From assembly GCA_031273835.1 (NCBI GenBank), contig JAISRD010000088.1:1-24965 (forward strand): a stretch of DNA of 24,965 bases. Direction: 5' to 3'. The notes beneath the pieces were generated by a model, which made no database searches, was not told where the DNA came from, and was given only the letters and a program-made list of their open reading frames with translations. Every line of letters begins with the position of its first letter. The first letter of the stretch is position 1. This DNA is from Treponema sp. Its GTDB lineage: Bacteria; Spirochaetota; Spirochaetia; Treponematales; Breznakiellaceae. The position numbers and the translations under genes are program-made. This document shows positions 6,904 to 14,542 of this stretch, one piece after another.

Positions 6904-8015
6904 TATTCCTCCTTTACCGCGTTTACCGTATTGAGTATTTTTTCCGCGATACGGGCCGTACCGTCGGCGGCGCCTATTTCCGCCGCCGCCGCGGCCATGG
7001 CCTCCCTGCGCCGGTGATCGGCGGCAAGGGCGGCGATCATTCCCGCCAGGGTTTTACCGTTCCGCTCCGGGCCGGGTCCTATCACCAGGGCGGCGCCGGC
7101 TTTTTCAAAAAAACCGGCGTTTTCCAGCTGATCACCCCGGGTACCCGAGCCCGCCAGGGGAATGAGCACCATGGGTTTTCCCGCGGTGGCGCATTCCCAG
7201 ACCGTACCGGCGCCGCTGCGTCCCGCCACCAGTTCCGCCGCGGCAAGAACCGCGGACATTTCATCTTTTATATAGGGATAACTCCTATAGCGGGGCGAGG
7301 GGGGCGGATCCCAATCCGCGGCGGGCCCTGTCTGATGTATCACAAGGTAATCCCTGCACAGATCCTCAAGGCACTCCCGAATCAGCCCGTTGATTTCCCT
7401 TGCCCCCTGGCTTCCCCCCAGCACGAGAAGTATTCTGTCCGAACCGGAGGCCCCCAGAAAGGCCCGGCCCGCCGCCGCGTCCCCGTTTCTGAATTCGCTC
7501 CGCACGGGGTTTCCCAGCACAAAGACCCTTTCCCGGTATTTGGAGGGAAAACGCGCCGCCGTTTCAGCATAGGCGGTTATAAGCCCCCCCCGGCCCCGGC
7601 AGGCGAAGCGGGCGTTAAGCCCCGTGGCCAGGCCGGGACTATAATCCGATTCATGGGTAAAAACGGTGATCCCGAGGGAAGCGGCGGCGGCGCAGGGGGG
7701 TACGCTGACAAAGCCCCCCTTGGAAAAAAGCGCCGCGGGCCTTTCTTTTTTAAGTATACGCCGGGCCGCCAGGAAACCCGCGAGAACCCTGAAAAGATCG
7801 CTTAAATTTTTCAGGGAAAAATTCCTTCTTAGCTTTCCCGCGGGTATGCCGTAAAATTTCAGGCCCGCCCCTTCGACGATGGACCGGTCCATCCCCGATT
7901 CATTGCCGATCCAAAATATCCGGCAATCGCTTCTTTTTTTAATATACGATACCACGGCAAGACCAGGATAAATGTGTCCGCCGGTCCCGCCTCCGGTAAA
8001 GGCAATATTCAGCAT
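6903..8015 (-). CDS. murG: MurG, lipid II-forming N-acetylglucosaminyltransferase
   Basis: 370 residues. MurG transfers GlcNAc from UDP-GlcNAc to lipid I at the inner face of the membrane, the last cytoplasmic step of peptidoglycan precursor synthesis. Seen are the N-terminal glycine-rich loop GGGTGGHIYPGLA, HESDYSPGLA in place of the common HEQN-x-x-PG, GGSQGAREIN, and the donor-binding GRSGAGTVWECATAGKP with GDQLENA. The ATG at 8015 puts the glycine loop at residue 7 as is usual. An in-frame ATG at 8096 would add 27 residues from AT-richer DNA unlike the family. Neither start has a Shine-Dalgarno, but TATACC lies 8 bases before 8015. It heads the operon with cvpA, the clamp-loader gene and the two-component pair. 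Confidence 0.93.
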   Translation of the reverse strand: MLNIAFTGGGTGGHIYPGLAVVSYIKKRSDCRIFWIGNESGMDRSIVEGAGLKFYGIPAGKLRRNFSLKNLSDLFRVLAGFLAARRILKKERPAALFSKGGFVSVPPCAAAASLGITVFTHESDYSPGLATGLNARFACRGRGGLITAYAETAARFPSKYRERVFVLGNPVRSEFRNGDAAAGRAFLGASGSDRILLVLGGSQGAREINGLIRECLEDLCRDYLVIHQTGPAADWDPPPSPRYRSYPYIKDEMSAVLAAAELVAGRSGAGTVWECATAGKPMVLIPLAGSGTRGDQLENAGFFEKAGAALVIGPGPERNGKTLAGMIAALAADHRRREAMAAAAAEIGAADGTARIAEKILNTVNAVKEE

Positions 8016-8147
8016 TGTTAAAGGGTATACGATTCCGGACTTTTCCGCAATATTTTTGATATACATTTCTATCAATTCAAGAATGTTTACTTCCAAATTG
8101 TTGTTTGTAAGCTTTTCATGTTTTTCGTGGTAAATTTCTCCGTCTTG

Positions 8148-8705
8148 TCATTTCCGGGCGCGGAAAAATCCGAAAAGGCTCCCGCAGAAGCCCCCCGCAA
8201 TGTGGGCAAATTCGGAGATGTTATTTGATCCAAAGGAATTGTAAAGCTCCCTGCCCAGGTAGATGATCAGCACAAGGATAAAGGTCAGGGGTATTTCGCC
8301 CCTGGAAAAGTTGGTGAACGAGGCGAGGAGTATCATCATAAACACAATGCCGCTTGCCCCCATGAGGGGCCAGGGGAAAAAGATCACATTGAGGAGCCCC
8401 GTTACCAGGGCGGTAAGCAGCATCATCACCAGGAGCGGAACGGAGCCGTAGGCTTCTTCCAGTATGGGGCCGATGAGGAGTATGAACGCGAAATTGGACA
8501 GGAGATGATTCCAGTCGGCGTGCCCTATCACATGGGAAAGCAGGGTGAACCAGGACCGGACCAGGGCGGGATTGAATCTTCCCCTGCCCGGCGCGGCAAA
8601 CCACGATTGATTTAAGCCCCGCAGCAGGGTTTGAGAGAGGATCAGCACCACGGCGCTTAAGACCGCGAAGGTCAGGACCGTGGGGGCGTTGTACCGGACT
8701 TTCAC
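8148..8705 (-). CDS. Rhomboid-family intramembrane serine protease
   Basis: 185 residues from the GTG at 8705. Six or so hydrophobic segments carry the rhomboid signatures: HADWNHLLSN (the HxxxxHxxxN motif), GASG with the catalytic Ser at about residue 118, and HIAGG with the catalytic His at about residue 168. It should cleave membrane proteins within the bilayer; the substrate is unknown. The GTG start overlaps the xth stop as GTGA, a common coupled junction, and GGGG lies 6 bases upstream. A longer form from a TTG at 8741, with GGAAGG 9 bases upstream, would add 12 mostly polar residues and cannot be excluded. It ends 132 bases before the murG start. Confidence 0.88.
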   Translation of the reverse strand: MKVRYNAPTVLTFAVLSAVVLILSQTLLRGLNQSWFAAPGRGRFNPALVRSWFTLLSHVIGHADWNHLLSNFAFILLIGPILEEAYGSVPLLVMMLLTALVTGLLNVIFFPWPLMGASGIVFMMILLASFTNFSRGEIPLTFILVLIIYLGRELYNSFGSNNISEFAHIAGGFCGSLFGFFRARK

Positions 8706-9490
8706 CTTTTTCCCCGGACAATTTCTATCCCGACCGGACAATGATCGGAACCTTCCACATCGCTCATTATGACGGAGCTTTTTACCCGTGGAAGAAAAGC
8801 GCCGTCCACACAGAGGTAATCAATGCGCCACCCCACATTCCTCGCCCGGGCGTTCATCCGGTAGGACCACCAGCTGTAATGACTACCCTCGCCGGGATGG
8901 AAATGCCTGAAGGTATCCACAAAACCCGCCCCGGTAAAACGGTCCATCCAGGCCCGTTCTTCCGGCAGATAACCCGCACTGCCTTCGTTTTCTTTGGGCC
9001 GGGCCAGATCGATGGGAGTATGGGCGATATTGTAGTCTCCGCAGAGGATAAAGTGCCTGCCCTGCTTTACCAGTTCTTTACAGCGCTCCATGACGGCGCC
9101 GCAGAAGGCAAGCTTATAATCCAGCCGGGCGCCCCCGTCCTGGGAATTGGGGAAGTAGGCCGAAATGACCGCAAAGTCCTTAAAGAACGCCTGAAGCACC
9201 CGGCCTTCGTCGTCGAATTCGGCGATACCCAGGGGTTTGACATCCAGGGGCTTCCGGCGGGTAAAAATCGCCGTCCCCGAATAGCCCGCCTTTTTCGCGC
9301 TGGCCCAATAGGAATGATAGGCCTTTCCCCCGCCGTCACGGGGACTCCGCAGTTCCTCCGTAAGCTGTTCAGGCCTGGCCTTGGTTTCCTGAACGCAGAG
9401 GACCTCGGGGGATTCCGTTTTAAGCCACGGCAGGAAGCCCTTTTTTTCCGCGGCCCGTATGCCGTTGACGTTCCATGACAGGATCTGCAT
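8702..9490 (-). CDS. xth: Exodeoxyribonuclease III / AP endonuclease
   Basis: 262 residues, normal for the family. The enzyme acts in base-excision repair: it cuts 5' to abasic sites and removes 3' blocking groups. The EEP-fold motifs appear in order: LSWNVNGIRA at the N-terminus, CVQETKA (metal-binding Glu), SAYFPNSQDG (catalytic Tyr), LCGDYNIAHTPIDL (Asp and Asn), GWRIDYLCV and the terminal SDHCPVGIE (catalytic Asp-His). It follows rocF with 48 bases between. That gap holds TATACT 8 bases from the ATG and no Shine-Dalgarno. Its end overlaps the rhomboid gene, so those two are probably co-transcribed. Confidence 0.96.
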   Translation of the reverse strand: MQILSWNVNGIRAAEKKGFLPWLKTESPEVLCVQETKARPEQLTEELRSPRDGGGKAYHSYWASAKKAGYSGTAIFTRRKPLDVKPLGIAEFDDEGRVLQAFFKDFAVISAYFPNSQDGGARLDYKLAFCGAVMERCKELVKQGRHFILCGDYNIAHTPIDLARPKENEGSAGYLPEERAWMDRFTGAGFVDTFRHFHPGEGSHYSWWSYRMNARARNVGWRIDYLCVDGAFLPRVKSSVIMSDVEGSDHCPVGIEIVRGKR

Positions 9491-9498
9491 TTGCGTTC

Positions 9499-9528
9499 AG
9501 TATACTTGTTTCGCGGTGAGCGGCGCAA
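9499..9528 (-). promoter_or_regulatory. Candidate promoter of xth, near-leaderless
   Basis: On the minus strand TTGCGC (9528-9523) and TATACT (9504-9499) are 18 bases apart. The -10 is a five-of-six consensus match and ends only 8 bases before the xth ATG, so transcription would start within one or two bases of the start codon. No Shine-Dalgarno lies between. Confidence 0.5.
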
Positions 9529-9538
9529 GATGAGCGGT

Positions 9539-10447
9539 TTAGTAGATACGGCCCCCCAGGAGGCGGCCGGCTATTTCCACCGCCATCCGGGCCGTCCGGT
9601 TCCGCACGTCAAGAACCGGGTTAACCTCCACGATCTCCGCGGAACCGAGCAGTCCCGAGGCGGCAAGTTCTTCCGCAAGGAGCAGTACTTCCCGGTGCGA
9701 AAAGCCCCCGCTTAAGGGTATGCCCACTCCGGGGGCTATTGCCGGGTCCATGGCGTCCATGTCCACGCTTACATGGAGCCTTTCCGCCTTTCCCTTAAAA
9801 AAGGAAATGATGCTCCGCGCGGCGTCGGCAATGCCCCGGCGGTCAATATCGGTCATGGTATAGACGGTAACCCCCGCCTTACGCATAAGTTCTTTTTCAC
9901 CGGCGTCAAGGTCCCGTACTCCGGCAAGGACCGTCTTGGCGGGATCGAGTTTTACAAAATCCCCGTAGAGGCGGGTCAACTCCGGCCTCCCGAAACCGCA
10001 GGCGGCGGCGAGGATCATGCCGTGTATGTTACCCGAGGGGCTGGTCTCCTGGGTGTTAAAGTCCCCATGGGCGTCGATCCACAGGCAGCCCCAGCTGATC
10101 TTCCGTTTCCGGTAAAAGGCCCCCAACCCTGAAAGGCTCCCTATGGCGATGGAATGATCCCCCCCGAGTATGAGGGGAAAGTAACCCTCCTCCAGGGCTC
10201 TTTCCGTTTCCGAGGCAAGTTTCGCGCAGGCCTCGGTTATGGGGACGAGGAATTTTGCCCCCGGGTCCCCCTCTTCGGTAAACTCCATCACCGGGGCGGG
10301 TATGCCGGGAAAATGCTCACTGCACCGGTGTCCCAGGGCGGAGAGGATCTCCTTAAGCCCCGCGAGGCGCATCGCCGAGGGACCCATGTCGCTGCCCCGG
10401 CGGCTCGCCCCGAAATCCAGGGGCAGCTCAATGATGCGGATCTTCAC
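9539..10447 (-). CDS. rocF: Arginase (ureohydrolase family)
   Basis: 302 residues, typical of arginase, which hydrolyses arginine to ornithine and urea with two Mn ions. Metal ligands are visible: His98 in GGDHSIAIG, Asp125/His127/Asp129 in WIDAHGDFN, and Asp229/Asp231 in SVDMDAMDP. The stretch TSPSGNIHGM after the DAH motif and the N-terminal ELPLDFGASRRGSDMGPSAMR favour arginase over agmatinase or formiminoglutamase. The start overlaps the gltX stop by 4 bases (ATGA), so the two are coupled. No urease, ornithine or arginine-transport genes are in the window to show the pathway. Substrate is inferred from motifs only. Confidence 0.9.
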   Translation of the reverse strand: MKIRIIELPLDFGASRRGSDMGPSAMRLAGLKEILSALGHRCSEHFPGIPAPVMEFTEEGDPGAKFLVPITEACAKLASETERALEEGYFPLILGGDHSIAIGSLSGLGAFYRKRKISWGCLWIDAHGDFNTQETSPSGNIHGMILAAACGFGRPELTRLYGDFVKLDPAKTVLAGVRDLDAGEKELMRKAGVTVYTMTDIDRRGIADAARSIISFFKGKAERLHVSVDMDAMDPAIAPGVGIPLSGGFSHREVLLLAEELAASGLLGSAEIVEVNPVLDVRNRTARMAVEIAGRLLGGRIY

Positions 10448-11991
10448 CGCCGCCCCTCAAGGGAGGCCAGGGCCCGGTCTATCCGCTTAAGGCAGCGTTC
10501 CGCCCCGAGAAGGCGTATTGAAAGAAACAGCGGCGGGCTTACCCGGGAACCGGTAAGCGCCGTCCTCAGGGGCATGAGCAGATCCCCCAGCTTAACCTGT
10601 TCCGCCTGGGCCCTGGCCTTGACAAGTTCCTCCGCTTCCCCGTCGCTTTCCGCCGCCGCCAGGGCGGGAAGGAGTTCCCGGCCCATTTTAAGGAGGCCCA
10701 GGGCTTCGGCGGGGCCCGACTTTTTGGGGATGAATTCTTCCGCCGCCGGAACGGGGGGCTCGCGGAAAAGGTAGCCCAGCTTGGCGGGGATCTCCCGGAG
10801 AAAATTCGCCCGTTCCCGGACCAGGGGCATGGCCGCGGTATACAGGGCCCGTTCTTCCGCCGAAGGCCCGCGGGGCGGCTGAGCGCCGGGCGGAAGATCG
10901 CCGCCTGCGTCCGCCGTCCCGAAAAGATTCTGTTCAACCGCCCGGGGCAGGGTTAATTCCGCCAGTTCCTCATCGCTTGTCATCCGTATATACCGGCCGT
11001 TGTACCATTCAAGTTTTTTGTAGTCGAAGACCGCCGGGGCCTTGTTTAACTTTTCCAGGCTGAACAGGCGGCTCAATTCTTCCACGGTGTAGATATCCTT
11101 CCCTTCCTCGTAGGAACAGCCTAAAAGGGCGATGTAGTTGATCAGCGCCCCGGGGAGACAGCCCTGGAGGCGGAATTCATCAATGCTGGTCGCGCCGTGG
11201 CGCTTGCTGAGTTTTTTTCCGTCCTGGCCCATCACCATGGGCAGATGGCAGAATACCGGCGGCTCCCAGCCGAAGGCCCCGTAGAGGATCACATGGAGGG
11301 GGGTAGAAGAAATCCATTCCTGGGCCCTGAGTACATGGGTGATCCCCATAAGATGATCGTCCACCACATTGGCCAGGTGGTAGGTAGGAAAGCCGTCGCT
11401 TTTTAAGAGTACCGGATCGGGGTTGATGTCGGCGTTACGCCATTCAATATCCCCCAGCAGCTTATCGTTAAAGCGGGTAAGGGCCGCCGCACCGGCCTCC
11501 TCCAGGGGGATTTTAAGCCGTACCGTAAAGGCTTCCCCCTCCCCGGCCCTCCGCCTGCTTTCTTCATCAGGAATATTCCGGCAGCGCCTGTTGTAGCCCG
11601 GATAGGCGGTTCCGCTTCCCGCGGAATGGTCCTGTTCCCGCCGCAGTTTTTCAAGCTCCCCGGCGGAACAGAAACAGTGGTAGGCCCGGCCCTTGGCGAG
11701 CAGTTCACCGGCGTATTGTTTATAGAGGGCGCTCCGCTCCGACTGGACATAGGGCGCGTGGGGCCCCCCCCGATCGGGACCCTCGTCCCAGGCTATGCCG
11801 AGCCACGCAAAGGTATCGTAGAGGTTACGGACATAGGCTTCATCGGAACGGGTTCTGTCGGTATCCTCAAGGCGCAGTATGAATTTCCCCCCCCCGACGG
11901 AACGGGCAAAGAGATAGTTGAACAGCGCCGTGCGGATTCCCCCAATGTGCTGCAGTCCCGTGGGGGAGGGGGCGTAACGGACACAAACCAT
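10444..11991 (-). CDS. gltX: Glutamyl-tRNA synthetase
   Basis: 515 residues from the ATG at 11991, a class I aminoacyl-tRNA synthetase that charges tRNA-Glu. The N-terminus VRYAPSPTGLQHIGGIRTAL holds the HIGH-type motif; KKLSKRHGA is the KMSKS-type motif. A cysteine cluster CFCSAGEL with a later YNRRC resembles the zinc site of GluRS. The C-terminal helical anticodon-binding domain carries a Pro/Ala/Gly-rich stretch (around 10870-10920). A start 48 bases further upstream is in frame but would place 16 extra residues before the conserved N-terminus. There is no Shine-Dalgarno; CATACT lies 6 bases before the ATG. Whether it also charges tRNA-Gln cannot be told here. Confidence 0.95.
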   Translation of the reverse strand: MVCVRYAPSPTGLQHIGGIRTALFNYLFARSVGGGKFILRLEDTDRTRSDEAYVRNLYDTFAWLGIAWDEGPDRGGPHAPYVQSERSALYKQYAGELLAKGRAYHCFCSAGELEKLRREQDHSAGSGTAYPGYNRRCRNIPDEESRRRAGEGEAFTVRLKIPLEEAGAAALTRFNDKLLGDIEWRNADINPDPVLLKSDGFPTYHLANVVDDHLMGITHVLRAQEWISSTPLHVILYGAFGWEPPVFCHLPMVMGQDGKKLSKRHGATSIDEFRLQGCLPGALINYIALLGCSYEEGKDIYTVEELSRLFSLEKLNKAPAVFDYKKLEWYNGRYIRMTSDEELAELTLPRAVEQNLFGTADAGGDLPPGAQPPRGPSAEERALYTAAMPLVRERANFLREIPAKLGYLFREPPVPAAEEFIPKKSGPAEALGLLKMGRELLPALAAAESDGEAEELVKARAQAEQVKLGDLLMPLRTALTGSRVSPPLFLSIRLLGAERCLKRIDRALASLEGRR

Positions 11992-11997
11992 GGCGAC

Positions 11998-12030
11998 AGT
12001 ATGCCCTAAAAAAGGCGGATATGCTATAGT
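11998..12030. promoter_or_regulatory. Divergent promoter region between gltX and the GH13 gene
   Basis: Only 46 bases separate the two start codons. On the plus strand TGCTATAGT (12022-12030) is an extended -10 ending 7 bases before the GH13 ATG. On the minus strand CATACT (12003-11998) ends 6 bases before the gltX ATG. Neither gene has a Shine-Dalgarno, and no convincing -35 hexamers are present. Both transcripts would start at or next to the start codon. Confidence 0.4.
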
Positions 12031-12037
12031 AAAACCC

Positions 12038-13765
12038 ATGAAGGCATGGTGGAAGGAGGGGGTGGTCTACCAGATCTACCCCAGGAGTTTTCAGGATTCA
12101 AACGGAGACGGAGTGGGGGATCTGCCCGGTATTATCAGCCGCCTCGACGCGGTTGCGGAACTGGGGGCGGACATCATCTGGCTATCCCCGGTATACGCTT
12201 CCCCGGGGATAGATAACGGCTATGACATCAGCGACTACCGCTCGATTGATCCCCTCCTTGGAACCATGGCAGATATGGACCGCCTCTTTGGGGAAGCAAA
12301 AAAACGGGGAATACGGATCATCATGGACCTGGTGGTAAACCACACCTCCGATGAACATGAGTGGTTCCAAAAAAGCCGCCGCCGGGAACCGGGCTATGAG
12401 GATTACTATATCTGGCTGCCCGGGAAAAACGGGCGGCCCGTTGTGCCGCCCAATAACTGGACAAGCTTCTTTATGGAAGACGCCTGGACCTGGGACGAGC
12501 TGCGGGGTGAATACTACCTCCACCTGTTCCACAAAAAGCAGCCTGATCTTAACTACAAAAACCCGAAAGTTATTGACGAGGTAAAGGGCATACTGAAATT
12601 CTGGCTTGACAGGGGCGCCTCGGGATTCCGCTGTGATGTGATCAACGCGCTGTACAAGACAAGCCTTGAGGACGGAAAAAAGAACATCATGATCACCGGC
12701 ACGGAACATTTTCTCTGCCAGGAGGGGAATCATGAAATACTGCGAATCCTGCGCCGGGACGTGCTGGACCATTACGACTGCTTTACCGTAGGAGAGACCG
12801 CCCTGGTGAACCTGGAAGACGCGAAACTCCTCTCCGATGAAAAACGGCGGGAACTTAACATGGTCTTCTATTTTGATCACCTGGAAGTGGACCGCCTCGT
12901 CGCCCGTTTTGTGCCTAAAAAATTCCGCGCCGGAGAACTGCTTAAACGGCTTGACAAGTGGCAGCGGGGCCTTGAATGGAACGCGGTATACCTGGAAAAC
13001 CACGACCAGAGCCGCATCGTTTCCCATTACGGCGCGGGGGAGAAAAACCCTCTTTACTGGGAACGGAGCGCCAAACTGCTGGCGGTCCTGGAATTCACCC
13101 TCCGGGGCACCCCCTTTGTATATCAGGGCCAGGAAATCGGCATGACCAACTTTGATTTTACCGGCATGGGAGAGGTAAAGGATATTGAGAGCCATAACCT
13201 TGACAGGCTTATGAAGAAGCTCCATCTTCCCGCGCGGCTCAGGTGGAAATGGATACGGGCCTCTTCCAGGGACAATGCCCGCACCCCCTATCAGTGGAGC
13301 GCCGGAGCGGGGGCGGGTTTTACCACCGGCGAACCCTGGCTGGGGATAAACGGCAGCCACCGGCGGATCAACTACGAGGCCCAGAAGGATGATCCCGCTT
13401 CAGTGCTTGGGTTTTACAAAAGGATACTCCGCCTGCGGGCGGGGAGTGAAACCCTCAAATATGGTGAATTCCACCCGCTCTTTGCCAGGGGCCCCTGCAT
13501 AGCCTACGAGCGGAGGCCCCCGGCCCCCGCCGGACGGCCGGAGACTTCCGCCGGACAGGCGGACGGCGCACCGCCCGAAGACGCGGCCGGCAGCGGCGGC
13601 GTATATACGGTGCTGCTTAATTTTTCCGGGAAAACCGCCGAACTGCCTCGTTCCTGGGCCGCCGCGCCCTTTGCAACGGAGCCGGTCCTGTCCAATACGG
13701 GGAGAACCGCCCCGCCCTCAGGGACTCTGGAACCCTGGGAAGCGGTAATATTGAAAGGGAGATAA
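12038..13765 (+). CDS. GH13 alpha-glucosidase, probably oligo-1,6-glucosidase
   Basis: 575 residues from the ATG at 12038. The N-terminus WWKEGVVYQIYPRSFQDSNG is typical of the oligo-1,6-glucosidase/maltase group. GH13 regions are all present: I DLVVNHTS, V QPDLNYKNP, II GFRCDVINAL (nucleophile Asp), III FTVGETALV (acid/base Glu), IV YLENHDQSR. Val directly after the nucleophile is the residue associated with alpha-1,6 rather than alpha-1,4 preference in this subgroup. Trehalose-6-phosphate hydrolase and dextran glucosidase share these motifs and remain possible. No signal peptide is seen, so it acts on imported oligosaccharides. Near 13512-13600 the C-terminal beta domain has an insert of about 30 residues of Pro, Ala and Gly. 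It converges on aat with 9 bases between. Confidence 0.92.
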   Translation: MKAWWKEGVVYQIYPRSFQDSNGDGVGDLPGIISRLDAVAELGADIIWLSPVYASPGIDNGYDISDYRSIDPLLGTMADMDRLFGEAKKRGIRIIMDLVVNHTSDEHEWFQKSRRREPGYEDYYIWLPGKNGRPVVPPNNWTSFFMEDAWTWDELRGEYYLHLFHKKQPDLNYKNPKVIDEVKGILKFWLDRGASGFRCDVINALYKTSLEDGKKNIMITGTEHFLCQEGNHEILRILRRDVLDHYDCFTVGETALVNLEDAKLLSDEKRRELNMVFYFDHLEVDRLVARFVPKKFRAGELLKRLDKWQRGLEWNAVYLENHDQSRIVSHYGAGEKNPLYWERSAKLLAVLEFTLRGTPFVYQGQEIGMTNFDFTGMGEVKDIESHNLDRLMKKLHLPARLRWKWIRASSRDNARTPYQWSAGAGAGFTTGEPWLGINGSHRRINYEAQKDDPASVLGFYKRILRLRAGSETLKYGEFHPLFARGPCIAYERRPPAPAGRPETSAGQADGAPPEDAAGSGGVYTVLLNFSGKTAELPRSWAAAPFATEPVLSNTGRTAPPSGTLEPWEAVILKGR

Positions 13766-13774
13766 GGTAACGCC

Positions 13775-14485
13775 TCAGGACAGGGTTTTCCGTAAAAGCC
13801 CCAGGAATTCCCGGCGGCTCATTTCCCTGCCGCCGAGGCTGCGGAGGTGATCCGTGGGGACCTGGCAGTCTATAAAGCGTACCCCGCAGTTGTCGAATAA
13901 ATGCCGGGCCAGGGTAAGGAAGGCCGCCTTGGAGGCGTTTGCCGTTTTCGCAAACATCGACTCGCCGCAGAAAACGCCGCCTATAAGAACCCCGTAGCAG
14001 CCTCCGGCAAGTTTTCCGTCAAGCCGGTCCTCCGCCCGGCGCTTTCCCGCGAGGCGGCTTTCCGCCGAATGGACATAACCCAGCCTGTACAGTTCCGTAT
14101 AGCCGGAGATAATGTCCCCGCTTATCCAGGTACCCCCCTGGCCGGGGCGCTCCGCTTCGGCGCAGCCCCGGATGACCCCGGCAAAATCTCCGTCAAGGGT
14201 AACTTCAAAATCGCCCCGGCGGAGTATCCTCCGCATGGATTGGGAGATGTGGAGCGTCTCGGGAAAAATGACAAAACGCGGGTCCGGGGACTGCCACAGT
14301 ATGGGGTCTCCGGGGTTGTACCAGGGAAAGATGCCCTGTTCATAGGCGGAAAGGAGCATGCCCGGCGAAAGGTTTCCCCCCACGGCGACAATGTCGTCCC
14401 CGGCTTCGCCGGGATCCGGAAAGGGGAAGCGGTCCTTTACCCCCAGATAGGGAAAATCAGGGTCCGGGCCGGGAGGGTACTTCAT
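13775..14485 (-). CDS. aat: Leucyl/phenylalanyl-tRNA--protein transferase
   Basis: 236 residues. Aat transfers Leu or Phe from aminoacyl-tRNA to proteins with N-terminal Arg or Lys, creating primary N-degrons. Family motifs are clear: VAVGGNLSPGMLLSAYEQGI, then FPWY, ILWQSPDPRFVI, GTWISGDIISGY and, near the C-terminus, FIDCQVPTDHLRSLGG. It lies 57 bases after clpA on the same strand, in an apparent clpS-clpA-aat unit. The gap contains a GC stem (CCGCGG, 4-base loop, CCGCGG at 14521-14536) without a T-run, so read-through is likely. No Shine-Dalgarno is seen before the ATG. Confidence 0.95.
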   Translation of the reverse strand: MKYPPGPDPDFPYLGVKDRFPFPDPGEAGDDIVAVGGNLSPGMLLSAYEQGIFPWYNPGDPILWQSPDPRFVIFPETLHISQSMRRILRRGDFEVTLDGDFAGVIRGCAEAERPGQGGTWISGDIISGYTELYRLGYVHSAESRLAGKRRAEDRLDGKLAGGCYGVLIGGVFCGESMFAKTANASKAAFLTLARHLFDNCGVRFIDCQVPTDHLRSLGGREMSRREFLGLLRKTLS

Positions 14486-14542
14486 GGGGCAGATTTTTAT
14501 TCGCAGGCGGGTTTAATATCCCGCGGCTTACCGCGGGGAGGA

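Noticed and set aside
12182..13360. Long minus-strand frame opposite the GH13 gene
   Set aside because: Shadow of the GH13 catalytic domain; all conserved regions read on the plus strand.
14515..14537. GC hairpin between clpA and aat as a terminator
   Set aside because: CCGCGG is self-complementary and the stem is strong, but no T-run follows on the minus strand.
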